NCBI GenBank assembly: GCA_905234845.1
Contig: CAJOIW010000006.1
Location: 21,806 to 85,805, forward strand
Reading direction: 5' to 3'
Source of the DNA: an uncultured Prevotella sp.
GTDB taxonomy: Bacteria > Bacteroidota > Bacteroidia > Bacteroidales > Bacteroidaceae
Length of the DNA stretch: 64,000 bases
The notes beneath the pieces are model-generated. The model did no database searches. It was not told where the DNA came from and saw only the letters and a program-made list of their open reading frames with translations. The translations under genes were made by a program, and so were the position numbers. Within the stretch, counting starts at the first letter, position 1, and every line of letters starts with the position of its first letter. Shown in pieces: positions 43,911 through 52,928 of the stretch.

Positions 43911-44924
43911 ATGGCAACAAGAAATTTAGACAAGGCAAAAGTAGCCAAAAAGGACGAGTTTTATACCCAACTCTCCGACATTGAAAACGAACTGCGCCAC
44001 TATCGCCAGCATTTTCGCGGCAAAACCATCCTCTGCAACTGTGACGACCCTTACGAGAGTAATTTCTTCAAGTATTTCGCCAACAACTTCAACGCCTTCG
44101 GATTGAAGAAACTCATTGCGACCTGCTACAACGGCTCACCCGTACAAGGCTCGGAACTGATGATTGATTTCGGAGAGTTTACCGAAGAGCCAAAGAAAAT
44201 AGCCTACAAAGTAGAGATAACAGAGGTGAGCGACATGAACGGTGACGGGCGCATTGACTTAGCCGATGTGCGCTATCTGATACAAAACGACAAAAATGTG
44301 CTCTCCGTGCTGAAAGAGAACGGAGACTTCCGCAGCCGTGAATGTATCGAGCTACTGAAAGAGGCCGACATCGTTGTCACTAACCCACCCTTTTCGCTAT
44401 TCCGTGAATATGTGGCACAACTGATGGAATATGAGAAGAAATTTTTGATAATAGGTAACCAAAATGCAATAACGTACAAGGAAGTTTTTCCTCTTATTAT
44501 GCAAAACAAAATATGGCTTGGTTATAAATCTGGAGATATGGCATTTACCGTACCTGATAGCTATGAGCCAAGAGCAACCAGATATTGGCAAGATGAGTCT
44601 GGACAGAAATGGAGAAGTATGGGTAATATTTGTTGGTTTACCAATCTTGACCACAAGAAGCGTCACGAAGAACTTATTCTTTATCACACTTATTCTCCAG
44701 AAGAATATCCGAAGTACGACAATTATGATGCTATCAACGTGAATGCCACTAACGATATTCCCTGCGATTACGATGGAGCTATGGGAGTGCCTATTACTTT
44801 CTTGGACAAATATAATCCCGACCAATTCGAGATTATCCGCTTCCGCAAGGGAAACGACGAGAAAGATTTATCAGTGAATGGTAAATGCCCCTACTTTAGA
44901 ATTCTCATCCGTAAAAAGAAATAA
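43911..44924 (+). CDS. EcoRI-family adenine-specific DNA methyltransferase
   Basis: 337 residues from ATG 43911, MATRNLDKAKVAKKDEFYTQ. The N-terminal layout (KDEFYTQLSDIENEL, TILCNCDDPYESNFFKYF) and catalytic motif NPPF (158-161) match the M.EcoRI family of N6-adenine methylases. An EF-hand-like loop, DMNGDGRIDLAD (108-119), lies between the SAM and catalytic motifs, with acidic residues at the calcium-ligand positions. No EcoRI-like nuclease is adjacent. The next gene codes a DUF262-HNH protein, so the pair may form a defence unit; this is inference. The codon use and AT-rich second half differ from the neighbours. Confidence 0.88.
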   Translation: MATRNLDKAKVAKKDEFYTQLSDIENELRHYRQHFRGKTILCNCDDPYESNFFKYFANNFNAFGLKKLIATCYNGSPVQGSELMIDFGEFTEEPKKIAYKVEITEVSDMNGDGRIDLADVRYLIQNDKNVLSVLKENGDFRSRECIELLKEADIVVTNPPFSLFREYVAQLMEYEKKFLIIGNQNAITYKEVFPLIMQNKIWLGYKSGDMAFTVPDSYEPRATRYWQDESGQKWRSMGNICWFTNLDHKKRHEELILYHTYSPEEYPKYDNYDAINVNATNDIPCDYDGAMGVPITFLDKYNPDQFEIIRFRKGNDEKDLSVNGKCPYFRILIRKKK

Positions 44925-44940
44925 AATGATTAGAGCAATC

Positions 44941-45117
44941 ATACCACCAATGCCCAGAATGGGCTACAGATTACAGGCAGGGGTGTAACCCCTGCTCATG
45001 GCAGCGGTTATATGAGCTCTGAAAGAGCGACAGAATGGTCTGTCACCCCGTCGGGGTTCATATACAACACCCCCGTTAGCAGGGGTTAAACAGCCCGTCG
45101 GGCTTCCTTGGTGGTAT
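44941..45117. mobile_element. 177-bp element with perfect 10-bp terminal inverted repeats
   Basis: ATACCACCAA (44941-44950) and TTGGTGGTAT (45108-45117). Inside are hairpins such as CAGGGGTGTAACCCCTG and CCCGTCGGG. No frame. It separates the methyltransferase and HNH genes, so it may also end or modulate their shared transcript. Confidence 0.8.
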
Positions 45118-45146
45118 CTTTACGAATAATAATAGAAATAACAACT

Positions 45147-46283
45147 ATGCAAATCGAACTACAAAAAATTACTGTCCGCGAATTGACTGAAGGTTACGAG
45201 GACAATGAGGAGCAGGGCGTGCGAGGCTTCGGAGGCCGTCTGGATATTCGCCCACCCTATCAGCGCGAGTTCATCTACGACGAGAAGAAACGCGCCGCCG
45301 TGATTACCACCATCAAGAAAGGATTTCCGCTGAACGTGATGTACTGGGCAACACGCGACGAGGACGCCGACGTGCCCTTCGAGGTGATGGACGGACAGCA
45401 GCGCACCATCAGCATCTGCCAGTATGTGAACGGCGACTTTGCCTACGACTTCCAGTATTTCCACAACCTGACTGACGCAGAGCGGAAGCAGATTCTCGAC
45501 TATGAGCTGATGGTATATGTCTGCTCGGGCAACGACAAGGAAAAGCTCGACTGGTTTGAGACCATCAACATTGCGGGCGAGCGACTCACGGCTCAAGAGC
45601 TGCGCAACGCCGTCTATGCCGGACCATTCGTGAGCGACGCCAAACGCTATTTCTCGAAATCGAACTGCGCCGCCTATAACATGGGCAAGTATCTGATGAA
45701 CGGATCACCCATACGGCAGGACTATCTGGAGACAGCACTGAAATGGATTGCCACCAGCCAGAGCACACCACAAAGCCGGATGACCATAGAGGGCTACATG
45801 GCCAAGCACCAGCACGACCCGAACGCCTCACAGCTGTGGCAATACTTCTCGGCGGTCATCACATGGGTGGCCGCGACGTTCGACATCGGCAAGCGCAAGC
45901 AAATCATGAAAGGTGTTGACTGGGGAACGCTCTACGACCGCTTCCATGAGCAGGTGTTAGACAAGGCACTACTCGACGCGGAGATTGCCCGGCTCATCAT
46001 CGACAGCGATGTGCAGAACAAGAAGGGCATCTGCTCCTACGTGCTGACCCGCGACGAGCACGACCTGAGTCTGCGCGCCTTCCCCGACGACATCAAACTG
46101 GAGGTCTATGAACGCCAGCACCACCGCTGCGCCAACCCCGACTGCATGAATGCGGGCATAGAGTTCGAGTTTGCGGAAATGGAAGGCGACCACATCACAC
46201 CGTGGCGCGATGGTGGCCGCACAATTGTTGAGAACTGCCAGATGCTCTGTCGCGAGTGCAACCGGCGAAAAGGGGCAAAATAA
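45147..46283 (+). CDS. DUF262 plus HNH endonuclease-like protein
   Basis: 378 residues from ATG 45147. The N-terminal DUF262 (ParB/Srx-fold) domain has the DGQQRT motif (82-87) typical of GmrSD-like NTP-dependent enzymes. The C-terminal HNH domain has CANPDCMNAG, EGDHITPW (D348, H349) and CQMLCRECNRRKG, giving a zinc-bound beta-beta-alpha metal nuclease. This is the DUF262-HNH class often found in defence islands against modified phage DNA. It follows the EcoRI-family methylase after 222 bases. Target and partner are not shown by the sequence. Confidence 0.85.
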   Translation: MQIELQKITVRELTEGYEDNEEQGVRGFGGRLDIRPPYQREFIYDEKKRAAVITTIKKGFPLNVMYWATRDEDADVPFEVMDGQQRTISICQYVNGDFAYDFQYFHNLTDAERKQILDYELMVYVCSGNDKEKLDWFETINIAGERLTAQELRNAVYAGPFVSDAKRYFSKSNCAAYNMGKYLMNGSPIRQDYLETALKWIATSQSTPQSRMTIEGYMAKHQHDPNASQLWQYFSAVITWVAATFDIGKRKQIMKGVDWGTLYDRFHEQVLDKALLDAEIARLIIDSDVQNKKGICSYVLTRDEHDLSLRAFPDDIKLEVYERQHHRCANPDCMNAGIEFEFAEMEGDHITPWRDGGRTIVENCQMLCRECNRRKGAK

Positions 46284-46311
46284 AACCCACCCCCGGTTGG
46301 GGGTGGGTTTT
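46282..46311. terminator. Bidirectional terminator
   Basis: Perfect 13-base arms AAAACCCACCCCC / GGGGGTGGGTTTT with loop GGTT, between convergent genes. Confidence 0.92.
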
Positions 46312-46320
46312 AGTTGGGCT

Positions 46321-46878
46321 TTACTTAAAGTAACGCTTGTAGAGTCCCATGAAGCCGGCGCAGTGGCGGGCTTCGTCTTTTGCCATTTCGTGAACGGTGT
46401 CGTGGGTGGCGTCCATACCGGCAGCCTTGGCGTTCTTGGCAATGCGGAACTTGTCCTCGCAAGCGCCCTTCTCGGCTGCGATGCGAGCCTCGAGGTTGGC
46501 CTTGGTGTTGCCGAGAACATCGCCGAGCAACTCAGCGAACTTGCTGGCGTGCTCTGCCTCCTCAAAAGCATAGCGCTTGAAGGCCTCGGCTATCTCGGGA
46601 TAGCCCTCGCGGTCGGCCTGACGGCTCATGGCAAGATACATGCCTACCTCACCGCACTCGCCGGAGAAATGGTTCTCAAGGTCTTTGATCATCTCCTCGT
46701 CGGCTCCTTCCTTACGGGCAGCACCGAGAACGTGAGCAGTAGCGAAGGTGGGAGTGTCGCCCTCATCTTCGAGTTCCTTAAACTTGGCAGCAGGTGCCTT
46801 ACAGATGGGGCAGCGCTCGGGAGCCTCAGTGCCCTCGTGGATGTAACCGCAAACGGTACAAATAAACTTTTTCTTCAT
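46321..46878 (-). CDS. Reverse-type rubrerythrin (rubredoxin N-terminal)
   Basis: 185 residues. Rubredoxin-like domain first ([10 protein letters not shown] and CPICKAP, two CxxC pairs at ~7-10 and ~23-26), then the ferritin-like di-iron domain (~45-185) with [29 protein letters not shown] and [12 protein letters not shown] supplying Glu and His ligands. This order is the 'reverse' form, the reverse of classical rubrerythrin. It reduces hydrogen peroxide with electrons from the rubredoxin site and fits an anaerobic life. Single gene between a terminator and hisS. Confidence 0.95.
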   Translation of the reverse strand: MKKKFICTVCGYIHEGTEAPERCPICKAPAAKFKELEDEGDTPTFATAHVLGAARKEGADEEMIKDLENHFSGECGEVGMYLAMSRQADREGYPEIAEAFKRYAFEEAEHASKFAELLGDVLGNTKANLEARIAAEKGACEDKFRIAKNAKAAGMDATHDTVHEMAKDEARHCAGFMGLYKRYFK

Positions 46879-46959
46879 GATGTTTAGTTTTAAAACGTTA
46901 ATACTATTTCATTTTTAAGGATTTTAAAATCGTTAAAGACTTTAGAGTCACTAAGGTCG

Positions 46960-48327
46960 TTACGAGAGTAATGCTTTGACAAGGTTGTCGATACCGACGA
47001 GCTGCTGCTCACCTGTCTGCATGTTCTTGAGAGTAACCTGACGGTTGCTCATCTCATTCTCTCCTGCCAGTGCGACAAAGGGAATACCCTTGGCGTTGGC
47101 GTAGCTCATCTGCTTCTTCATCTTCACCGCGTCGGGATAAATCTCTGTGGCGATGCCTGCCTTGCGTGCCTGTGCGGCAAGGGGCATGATGTAGGCTGTC
47201 TCAGCCTCACCGAAGTTGATGAACAGAAGCTGCGTGGAGGTGAGCACGGTCTCGGGATAGAGGTCGAGAGTATTGAGCACATCGTAGATACGGTCGGCAC
47301 CGAAGGAGATGCCTACGCCTGAGAGCCCCGGCATACCGAAAATGCCTGTGAGGTTGTCATAGCGGCCTCCGCCGGTAATGCTGCCTATCTGCACATCGAG
47401 CGCCTTCACCTCGAAGATGGCGCCGGTGTAATAGTTCAAGCCACGCGCCAGCGTGAGGTCGAAGTCGATTTGAGAGCAAAGCATGGAAAGTGGAGCTTTG
47501 AGCGCGTTAAGGATATAGCGGGTTTCCTCAACACCTTTCAAGCCAATCTCCGAGTGCTCCAGCACTTTGGCGATGGTGTCGAGCTTCTCGTCGTTAGTGC
47601 CCGAGAGCATGATGATGGGTTGCAGCTTTGCTATCTGCTCCTCGCTGAGACCGTCGTTGCGCAGCTCCTCGTTGACATTGTCGATACCAATCTTGTCGAG
47701 CTTGTCGATGGCTACGGTGATGTTGACAATCTTGTCGGCGGCTCCGATAACCTCAGCGATACCGGTGAGTATCTTGCGGTTGTTGATCTTTATCTGCACA
47801 CGGATGCCGAACCGCTGGAACACGGTATCGACAATCTGCATGAGCTCAACCTCGTTGAGCAGGGAGTCGCTGCCCACGATGTCGGCATCGCACTGATAGA
47901 ACTCACGATAACGACCTTTCTGCGGACGGTCGGCGCGCCATACGGGTTGTATCTGATAGCGGCGGAAGGGCAGCTGCAACTCTTCGCGGTGCATGACGAC
48001 GTAGCGGGCAAAAGGCACGGTGAGGTCGTAGCGCAAACCTTTCTCACACATACGGGCAGAGAGGTGGAGCGGATTGCGCGCCATGAGTTCCTCATCGCTC
48101 ACCTTTGCCAGGCAATCGCCTGAGTTGAGTATCTTGAACAACAGTTTATCACCTTCCTCACCATATTTGCCCATGAGCGTCTGCAGGGTTTCCATCGCCG
48201 GTGTCTCTATCTGCTGGAAGCCGTAGAGCGCATAGACCTCACGGATGGTATTGAAGATATAGTTGCGCTTGGCCATCTCGACGGGCGAGAAGTCGCGCGT
48301 TCCTTTGGGTATGCTGGGTTTATTCAT
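46960..48327 (-). CDS. hisS: Histidyl-tRNA synthetase
   Basis: 455 residues. Class II synthetase: motif 2 region [17 protein letters not shown] and [27 protein letters not shown]; His-specific [15 protein letters not shown]; motif 3 [16 protein letters not shown]. The C-terminal anticodon domain ends the protein. The ATG is inside a ten-unit heptamer array on the minus strand (48323-48392), so every upstream unit carries an out-of-frame or early-stopping ATG. It is part of the Fur-purA-hisS order usual in Bacteroidales. Confidence 0.97.
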   Translation of the reverse strand: MNKPSIPKGTRDFSPVEMAKRNYIFNTIREVYALYGFQQIETPAMETLQTLMGKYGEEGDKLLFKILNSGDCLAKVSDEELMARNPLHLSARMCEKGLRYDLTVPFARYVVMHREELQLPFRRYQIQPVWRADRPQKGRYREFYQCDADIVGSDSLLNEVELMQIVDTVFQRFGIRVQIKINNRKILTGIAEVIGAADKIVNITVAIDKLDKIGIDNVNEELRNDGLSEEQIAKLQPIIMLSGTNDEKLDTIAKVLEHSEIGLKGVEETRYILNALKAPLSMLCSQIDFDLTLARGLNYYTGAIFEVKALDVQIGSITGGGRYDNLTGIFGMPGLSGVGISFGADRIYDVLNTLDLYPETVLTSTQLLFINFGEAETAYIMPLAAQARKAGIATEIYPDAVKMKKQMSYANAKGIPFVALAGENEMSNRQVTLKNMQTGEQQLVGIDNLVKALLS

Positions 48328-48392
48328 AGTTCATAGTTCATAGTTCATAGTCCATAGTTCATAGTCCATAGTTCATAGTTCATAGGGCATAG
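48323..48392 (-). repeat. Ten-unit heptamer array at the hisS start
   Basis: Ten 7-base units, mostly TTCATAG (two TCCATAG, last GGCATAG) on the plus strand. On the minus strand they read CTATGAA, and the unit at 48323-48329 contains the hisS ATG. Each upstream ATG opens a five-codon frame (MNYEL, then stop) where units are unmutated. Confidence 0.92.
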
Positions 48393-48407
48393 TCGTTTTT
48401 CAACCTT

Positions 48408-49688
48408 TTACTCTTTCAGCCTTATTGTCTGTTCGCGGTCAGGACCGAGAGAGACTATGGCAATGGGCGTGTCGAGCTGAGTCTCGAGGAAGGAGATGTA
48501 GGCCTTGAACGCCTCAGGGAAGTCTTCTTCACGAGTGACGTGTGTCATGTCGGTCTGCCAGCCAGGCAGTTCCTCATATATCGGTTCGATGCCCTCGTCA
48601 ATGGAATAAGGGAAGTGGTCGATGACCTCTCCATGCTGCTTATAAGCTACGCAGGCCTTGATGGTGGGGAAGGTGTCGAGCACGTCGCTCTTCATCATAA
48701 TGAGCTCGGTCACACCATTGACCATGATGCTATAGCGCAGAGCCACAAGGTCGATCCAACCGCAACGGCGCTCACGTCCGGTGACGGCTCCGTACTCATG
48801 TCCGAGGTCGCGCATAAGCTGGCCGTCTTCATCAAAAAGCTCGGTGGGGAATGGTCCTGCACCGACACGTGTGCAATAGGCTTTCATGATGCCAAAGACA
48901 CGCCCGATGCGGTTGGGGCCGATGCCCAAACCTGTGCATGCGCCGGCGCAAATGGTGTTCGACGAGGTGACGAAAGGATAGCTGCCGAAATCGACATCGA
49001 GCATGGTGCCCTGTGCTCCTTCGCAGAGCACACTCTTGCCCTCGCGCAACAAGCGGTTAATCTCGTGATCACTATCGACAAGCGGGAACTGGCGCATGTA
49101 GGCAACACCCTCCATCCAACGGCGCTCCGTCTCGGCAAAATCGGCGGGAAGGGGGAAGTCGAACGTGCGCAGCATGTCGAGATGGCGTGCCCTGTGGGCT
49201 GCATATTTCTCCTCAAAGCCCTCAAGTATATCACCGACACGAAGGCCGTTGCGCGAAACTTTATCGGTATAGGTCGGGCCGATGCCCTTACCGGTGGTGC
49301 CAACCTTGTGAGCGCCCTTGGCAGCCTCCTGTGCCGCATCGAGCAGGCGATGGGTGGGCATAATGAGGTGAGCCTTCTTGGAGATATACAGGCGCGACTT
49401 CAACTCATGACCGCTACGTGCCAAGTCCTCGGCCTCGGCCATAAAGAGATCGGGTGCCAAGACGACACCATTGCCGATAATATTTACCTTCCCGCCTTGG
49501 AAGATACCCGACGGGATGCTCCGAAGCACATACTTCTGACCCTCGAACTCAAGAGTGTGCCCTGCATTGGGACCACCCTGAAAACGGGCAACGACATCGT
49601 ATTGAGGTGTCAGCACGTCGACAACCTTTCCTTTACCCTCGTCGCCCCACTGGAGACCTAAGAGCACGTCTGCTTTTCCTCTGTTCAT
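48408..49688 (-). CDS. purA: Adenylosuccinate synthetase
   Basis: 426 residues. It joins IMP and Asp with GTP in AMP synthesis. N-terminal GLQWGDEGKGKVVD is the GTP-binding P-loop with the catalytic Asp; GPNAGHTLEF (catalytic His), GTTGKGIGPTYTDKVSR (IMP site), SVLCEGAQGTMLDVDFG and TGRERRCGWIDLVALRY follow. It overlaps the fur-like gene by 4 bases and is followed by hisS. Confidence 0.97.
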   Translation of the reverse strand: MNRGKADVLLGLQWGDEGKGKVVDVLTPQYDVVARFQGGPNAGHTLEFEGQKYVLRSIPSGIFQGGKVNIIGNGVVLAPDLFMAEAEDLARSGHELKSRLYISKKAHLIMPTHRLLDAAQEAAKGAHKVGTTGKGIGPTYTDKVSRNGLRVGDILEGFEEKYAAHRARHLDMLRTFDFPLPADFAETERRWMEGVAYMRQFPLVDSDHEINRLLREGKSVLCEGAQGTMLDVDFGSYPFVTSSNTICAGACTGLGIGPNRIGRVFGIMKAYCTRVGAGPFPTELFDEDGQLMRDLGHEYGAVTGRERRCGWIDLVALRYSIMVNGVTELIMMKSDVLDTFPTIKACVAYKQHGEVIDHFPYSIDEGIEPIYEELPGWQTDMTHVTREEDFPEAFKAYISFLETQLDTPIAIVSLGPDREQTIRLKE

Positions 49689-50188
49689 TTTGTTTTCCTG
49701 TTTGTTTTTACCTTTTTTTCATTTGCCAGCATCCTGCTCTGGCGTGTTATCCTTGATTTGCACGAACTGCAAATGCCATATACATAGAGGACAAATCCGT
49801 CTTTTCGGAATCGTTTGAACTTAGTCTCTTCTACGGCATCGCTTAGATGAGGCGCGTCAATCTCGAGAGCCTTCCCGCACACGGTGCAGACTTGATAGCA
49901 GCGGTTCCCGCGATTATAGCAAGGCTCATACTTGGTGCCGGTCTGAAAACGATGTCTGACAACAAGACGCAGTTCGGTGAACAGGCGCATGGTGGTGAAG
50001 AGTGTGGCTCGGCTGACACGGAACTTGCGTTTCTCAAGCTTCTCGCCCAACTCCTCTATGCTGAAAAGCCTGTCCATGCTGTACACCGCTTCAAGAATAG
50101 CATACCGCTCTGGCGTCTTCCTGTGATTCTTGCTTTCAAGGAATTCGTCTAATCTCTGCTTTGCGCCTTCGTCTACTTTTATCATCAT
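49685..50188 (-). CDS. Fur-family transcription regulator
   Basis: 167 residues; slightly longer than typical Fur (~150). Winged-helix DNA-binding domain (~15-90: KTPERYAILEAVYSM, RKFRVSRATLFTTM) and dimer domain with CxxC zinc pairs CTVCGK and CSSCKS. The usual HHH-metal loop before the first CxxC is weak (GTKYEPCYNRGNRCY), so the metal specificity (Fur, Zur or PerR) cannot be set. It heads the purA-hisS run; the overlap with purA is 4 bases (ATGA type). Confidence 0.9.
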   Translation of the reverse strand: MMIKVDEGAKQRLDEFLESKNHRKTPERYAILEAVYSMDRLFSIEELGEKLEKRKFRVSRATLFTTMRLFTELRLVVRHRFQTGTKYEPCYNRGNRCYQVCTVCGKALEIDAPHLSDAVEETKFKRFRKDGFVLYVYGICSSCKSRITRQSRMLANEKKVKTNRKTK

Positions 50189-50263
50189 CTGGACTAAAAC
50201 CGTGCAAAGATACGAAAAAAATGAGAGCAGAACAAAAATAAACTGTTTATTTTTATGTTCTTA

Positions 50264-52726
50264 TCATCCGTCAAGAGCGGAAAGGGTGTTCATGGCGGCA
50301 TGGCGTACGCCAAGACTCCCCTGCCCCAACAACTCCTCACATCGACGGGAAAGCCGTTGACGTAAAGCCTCTTTCCGCATCTCACCTTTACGCAACAACC
50401 GTGTGAGCACATGGAAACCAGCTATCTGGTGTAATGGCTGCGGTGTGTCTATCCAACTCAATGCCAGACGCCCGGCATCGGGGATATGCTGGACCAGGTT
50501 GAACGCGAGCATCTCTGCCATCTCCTGTGTCTTCACCTTCGACATCCATTCACCGGCAACCCCGGCGGTCATCTGCGAAGGGGGCATGATGAGCGTGGCC
50601 ATGATCTTACATTCGCGTATGTCCTCTTCCCACAAAGCCTCAGCCAGCGCCTTATGATGTCCGTAGGGCTTTGCCATGGCCTGTAAACGCATCAGTGGCA
50701 CACCCCAGTTGAGATGGTAGCCGACCCCCTTCTCGCGCATCGAGCGGGAGGTAGTGCCGTTCATCTCCAGACGAAACGACTGTTTGATGGTTTTAAGTTG
50801 AGAACGAATGGAAGACAGGAAACCATAATCCCGACTATAGCGCAACATCTGATGATCATAGGACTCACTATAGTCTACTTCGATGTCGATGAGTTGATGA
50901 TTATCGTCGTAAACGGGTTTCATCCATGGATTGATGAAGCCTTTGTAGGGTGCAAGGTTAAGCCGCTGGTATCGCTCCAGTATCTCCTGATGGAGTGTCG
51001 CGTCTACTTTCACGCCATAGGTCTCCACCAAACGGCGGGCAGCCTCATAGTCGCCCTCGCTCTTGATGCGCTGCACCTCGGCCAGAAGCGTGGCGAACAA
51101 CTCGCGCAGACGGCAATAGTCGTTTATCTGCAAATAGGTCTTTCCCGCTTTCCTGACCAGCTCGACGGCTCCGTCGGCGTGCGCCTCCACCCAATGGGCG
51201 ATGAGCGAGCGGTTGCGCATGTGGGCCTCCTCAATCTGGTGGCCGGGCTTAATGCGCACAAGTTGTGTGAGAAGGCCGTTCATCAGATAGGTGTAATAGT
51301 GCGAGCGGTGCGCCTCCATGTCGGGAAGGAGCCCCAGCCCGATGAGTTTCTCATCGGCAATATAGTACAGGCCGAAGAGATCGGCACGTGCCTCCTCTAT
51401 CGTGTTGCCGTATGCCTTGAGCGCATCGGGGCCGGTATCGGGCAGCAGCTGACCGCTTCCATGGCCGAGACACTCGTGCAGGTCGGTGTGCAGGTCGTCG
51501 CACAGGTCGCCATAGCGCTCGATGAGGGTGAGTGTCGGCGCGTCGATGACAAACTCTTCTTTGAAGCCGTTGCCGTGGGCGGCCTTGTTGTAGGCATCGG
51601 TCAGATTGCCGATGGTGACACTCTTCGAGCCATAGCGGGCACGTATCCAGTCGGCATTGGGCAGGTTGATGCCGATGGCTGTCGATGGATACTCGTCGCC
51701 ACCGAGCATGGCGGCACACACGACGTTGGCCACGACACCCGTCACCTTTTTCTTCTTAAACCGCTCGTCGACAGGTGAATGGTCCTCAAACCACTGGGCA
51801 TTGTCGCTGATGGTTCGTGTGCGGCGGGTGGCCTCTAAATCCTTATACTCCACGATACCCTCCCACGAGCCTTTCAAGCCCAACGGGTCGCCATAGACCT
51901 CGATGAAGCCGTTGATGAAATCGACCTGTCCGCGCTGCTCTCTCAGCCATTCTATGGAATATTCATCGAAGACGCGTAAGTCGCCTGACTGATAATATTT
52001 TACAAGTAATTCGATAACCTTTTTCTGCTGCTCGTTCTCCGCATACTCACTCGCCTTTTCGAGCCAACCGACTATCCGCTTAATGGCAGGTGCATAAAGA
52101 CCGTCGGCTGTCCATTTATCCTCCTCAATCAGTCCGTTTCGTTTGACGAGTTTAGAGTTTAATCCGTATGACGGAGGTTGTTCGTCGCCAGCGTTCTTCA
52201 TCGCCGCATAATAGTCCTCTACCTCGCGTTGCGTGACACCCTCGTAGAAATTGCAGGCAGAAGTCAGCACAAGGTCTTCACCGTCGGCCTTGTTCACCCG
52301 TTTGGGCAACACGTCGGGGTTGAACATCACGTCGAGCACTTCGTCGGCCATCGTGACACTCACGGCATGAAGTGCCTCAATAAAAAACTCGTGCGAGAAA
52401 CCCGGCACGAACTTTTCACACCCATAGTGATGATAGATGCCGTTGGAAAACCACACGCGTTTCAGATAGACCTCCAAGGCACGGAAGTCGCTGCTCGTGC
52501 GGTCGCCGGTATAACACTCATAAATGGTCTCCAACGCCTGCCGAATCTGGAGATTGTATTTTCCGAACTGGTCGGTCGTGATGTCACGCCCGCAAAGCGT
52601 CGCCTCGGCCAGACAATAGATATATCTCTTCTGCTGAAGCGACAATTCATCAAGCCCGTTGAGCCGGTATCTGAGCATCTGCACATCGGCGAAACGCTCG
52701 TCTGAATAGCTAAACTTATCGTTCAT
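50264..52726 (-). CDS. M49-type (dipeptidyl peptidase III-like) metallopeptidase
   Basis: 820 residues, no signal peptide. Zinc motif HECLGH in TDLHECLGHGSGQLLP (~435) and second ligand segment EEARADLFGLYYI. The final ~135 residues (NAFNL-like helices, DTPQPLHQIAGFHVLTRLL) look like HEAT-type repeats and extend the enzyme beyond the ~675-residue norm. It would cut dipeptides from oligopeptides in the cytoplasm; M49 members also act on other bonds. The upstream region has a 22-base tandem repeat (52738-52794). Confidence 0.9.
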   Translation of the reverse strand: MNDKFSYSDERFADVQMLRYRLNGLDELSLQQKRYIYCLAEATLCGRDITTDQFGKYNLQIRQALETIYECYTGDRTSSDFRALEVYLKRVWFSNGIYHHYGCEKFVPGFSHEFFIEALHAVSVTMADEVLDVMFNPDVLPKRVNKADGEDLVLTSACNFYEGVTQREVEDYYAAMKNAGDEQPPSYGLNSKLVKRNGLIEEDKWTADGLYAPAIKRIVGWLEKASEYAENEQQKKVIELLVKYYQSGDLRVFDEYSIEWLREQRGQVDFINGFIEVYGDPLGLKGSWEGIVEYKDLEATRRTRTISDNAQWFEDHSPVDERFKKKKVTGVVANVVCAAMLGGDEYPSTAIGINLPNADWIRARYGSKSVTIGNLTDAYNKAAHGNGFKEEFVIDAPTLTLIERYGDLCDDLHTDLHECLGHGSGQLLPDTGPDALKAYGNTIEEARADLFGLYYIADEKLIGLGLLPDMEAHRSHYYTYLMNGLLTQLVRIKPGHQIEEAHMRNRSLIAHWVEAHADGAVELVRKAGKTYLQINDYCRLRELFATLLAEVQRIKSEGDYEAARRLVETYGVKVDATLHQEILERYQRLNLAPYKGFINPWMKPVYDDNHQLIDIEVDYSESYDHQMLRYSRDYGFLSSIRSQLKTIKQSFRLEMNGTTSRSMREKGVGYHLNWGVPLMRLQAMAKPYGHHKALAEALWEEDIRECKIMATLIMPPSQMTAGVAGEWMSKVKTQEMAEMLAFNLVQHIPDAGRLALSWIDTPQPLHQIAGFHVLTRLLRKGEMRKEALRQRLSRRCEELLGQGSLGVRHAAMNTLSALDG

Positions 52727-52737
52727 TCACTAAAAAA

Positions 52738-52794
52738 GATACGTTTGTTCAATAAAAATGATACGTTTGTTCAATAAAAATGATACGTTTGCGG
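52738..52794. repeat. 22-bp tandem repeat in divergent promoter region
   Basis: Units GATACGTTTGTTCAATAAAAAT at 52738-52759 and 52760-52781, then a partial third (GATACGTTTG) to ~52791. It sits 11 bases before the M49 ATG (minus) and ~23 bases from the rplU -33 box. Confidence 0.88.
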
Positions 52795-52813
52795 TGCAAA
52801 AATACGAAAAAAA

Positions 52814-52845
52814 TTTGAATGTTTCAAGAAATTTTCGTACCTTTG
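52814..52845 (+). promoter_or_regulatory. Promoter of rplU-rpmA
   Basis: TTTG (52814-52817), 20-base spacer, TACCTTTG (52838-52845). Confidence 0.85.
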
Positions 52846-52851
52846 CGCCCG

Positions 52852-52927
52852 ATTTGACTCCGTGGGGGCTCAAGAAAGCATGAGCACGATGCTCATCGCC
52901 TCGCGGAAACCGTTTATTTTTAGATAA
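52852..52927 (+). promoter_or_regulatory. Candidate autoregulatory leader of rplU
   Basis: About 76 bases between promoter and ATG with a hairpin ATGAGCA-CGA-TGCTCAT (perfect 7-base arms, ~52879-52895). r-protein operons often carry such leaders; the identity of a binding protein is unknown. Confidence 0.4.
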
Positions 52928-52928
52928 A

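Noticed and set aside
43911..46283. Classical EcoRI restriction-modification system
   Set aside because: No EcoRI-like endonuclease; the neighbour is DUF262-HNH, so only a looser pairing is proposed.
48540..49661. Long plus-strand open frame (373 codons) over purA
   Set aside because: Antisense shadow of a clear purA gene; no start context and no protein-like composition.
50714..51778. Plus-strand open frame (354 codons) over the M49 gene
   Set aside because: Antisense shadow caused by codon bias; the minus-strand gene has catalytic motifs.
48323..52794. Tandem repeats as a CRISPR array
   Set aside because: Units are 7 or 22 bases with no spacers and no cas genes nearby.
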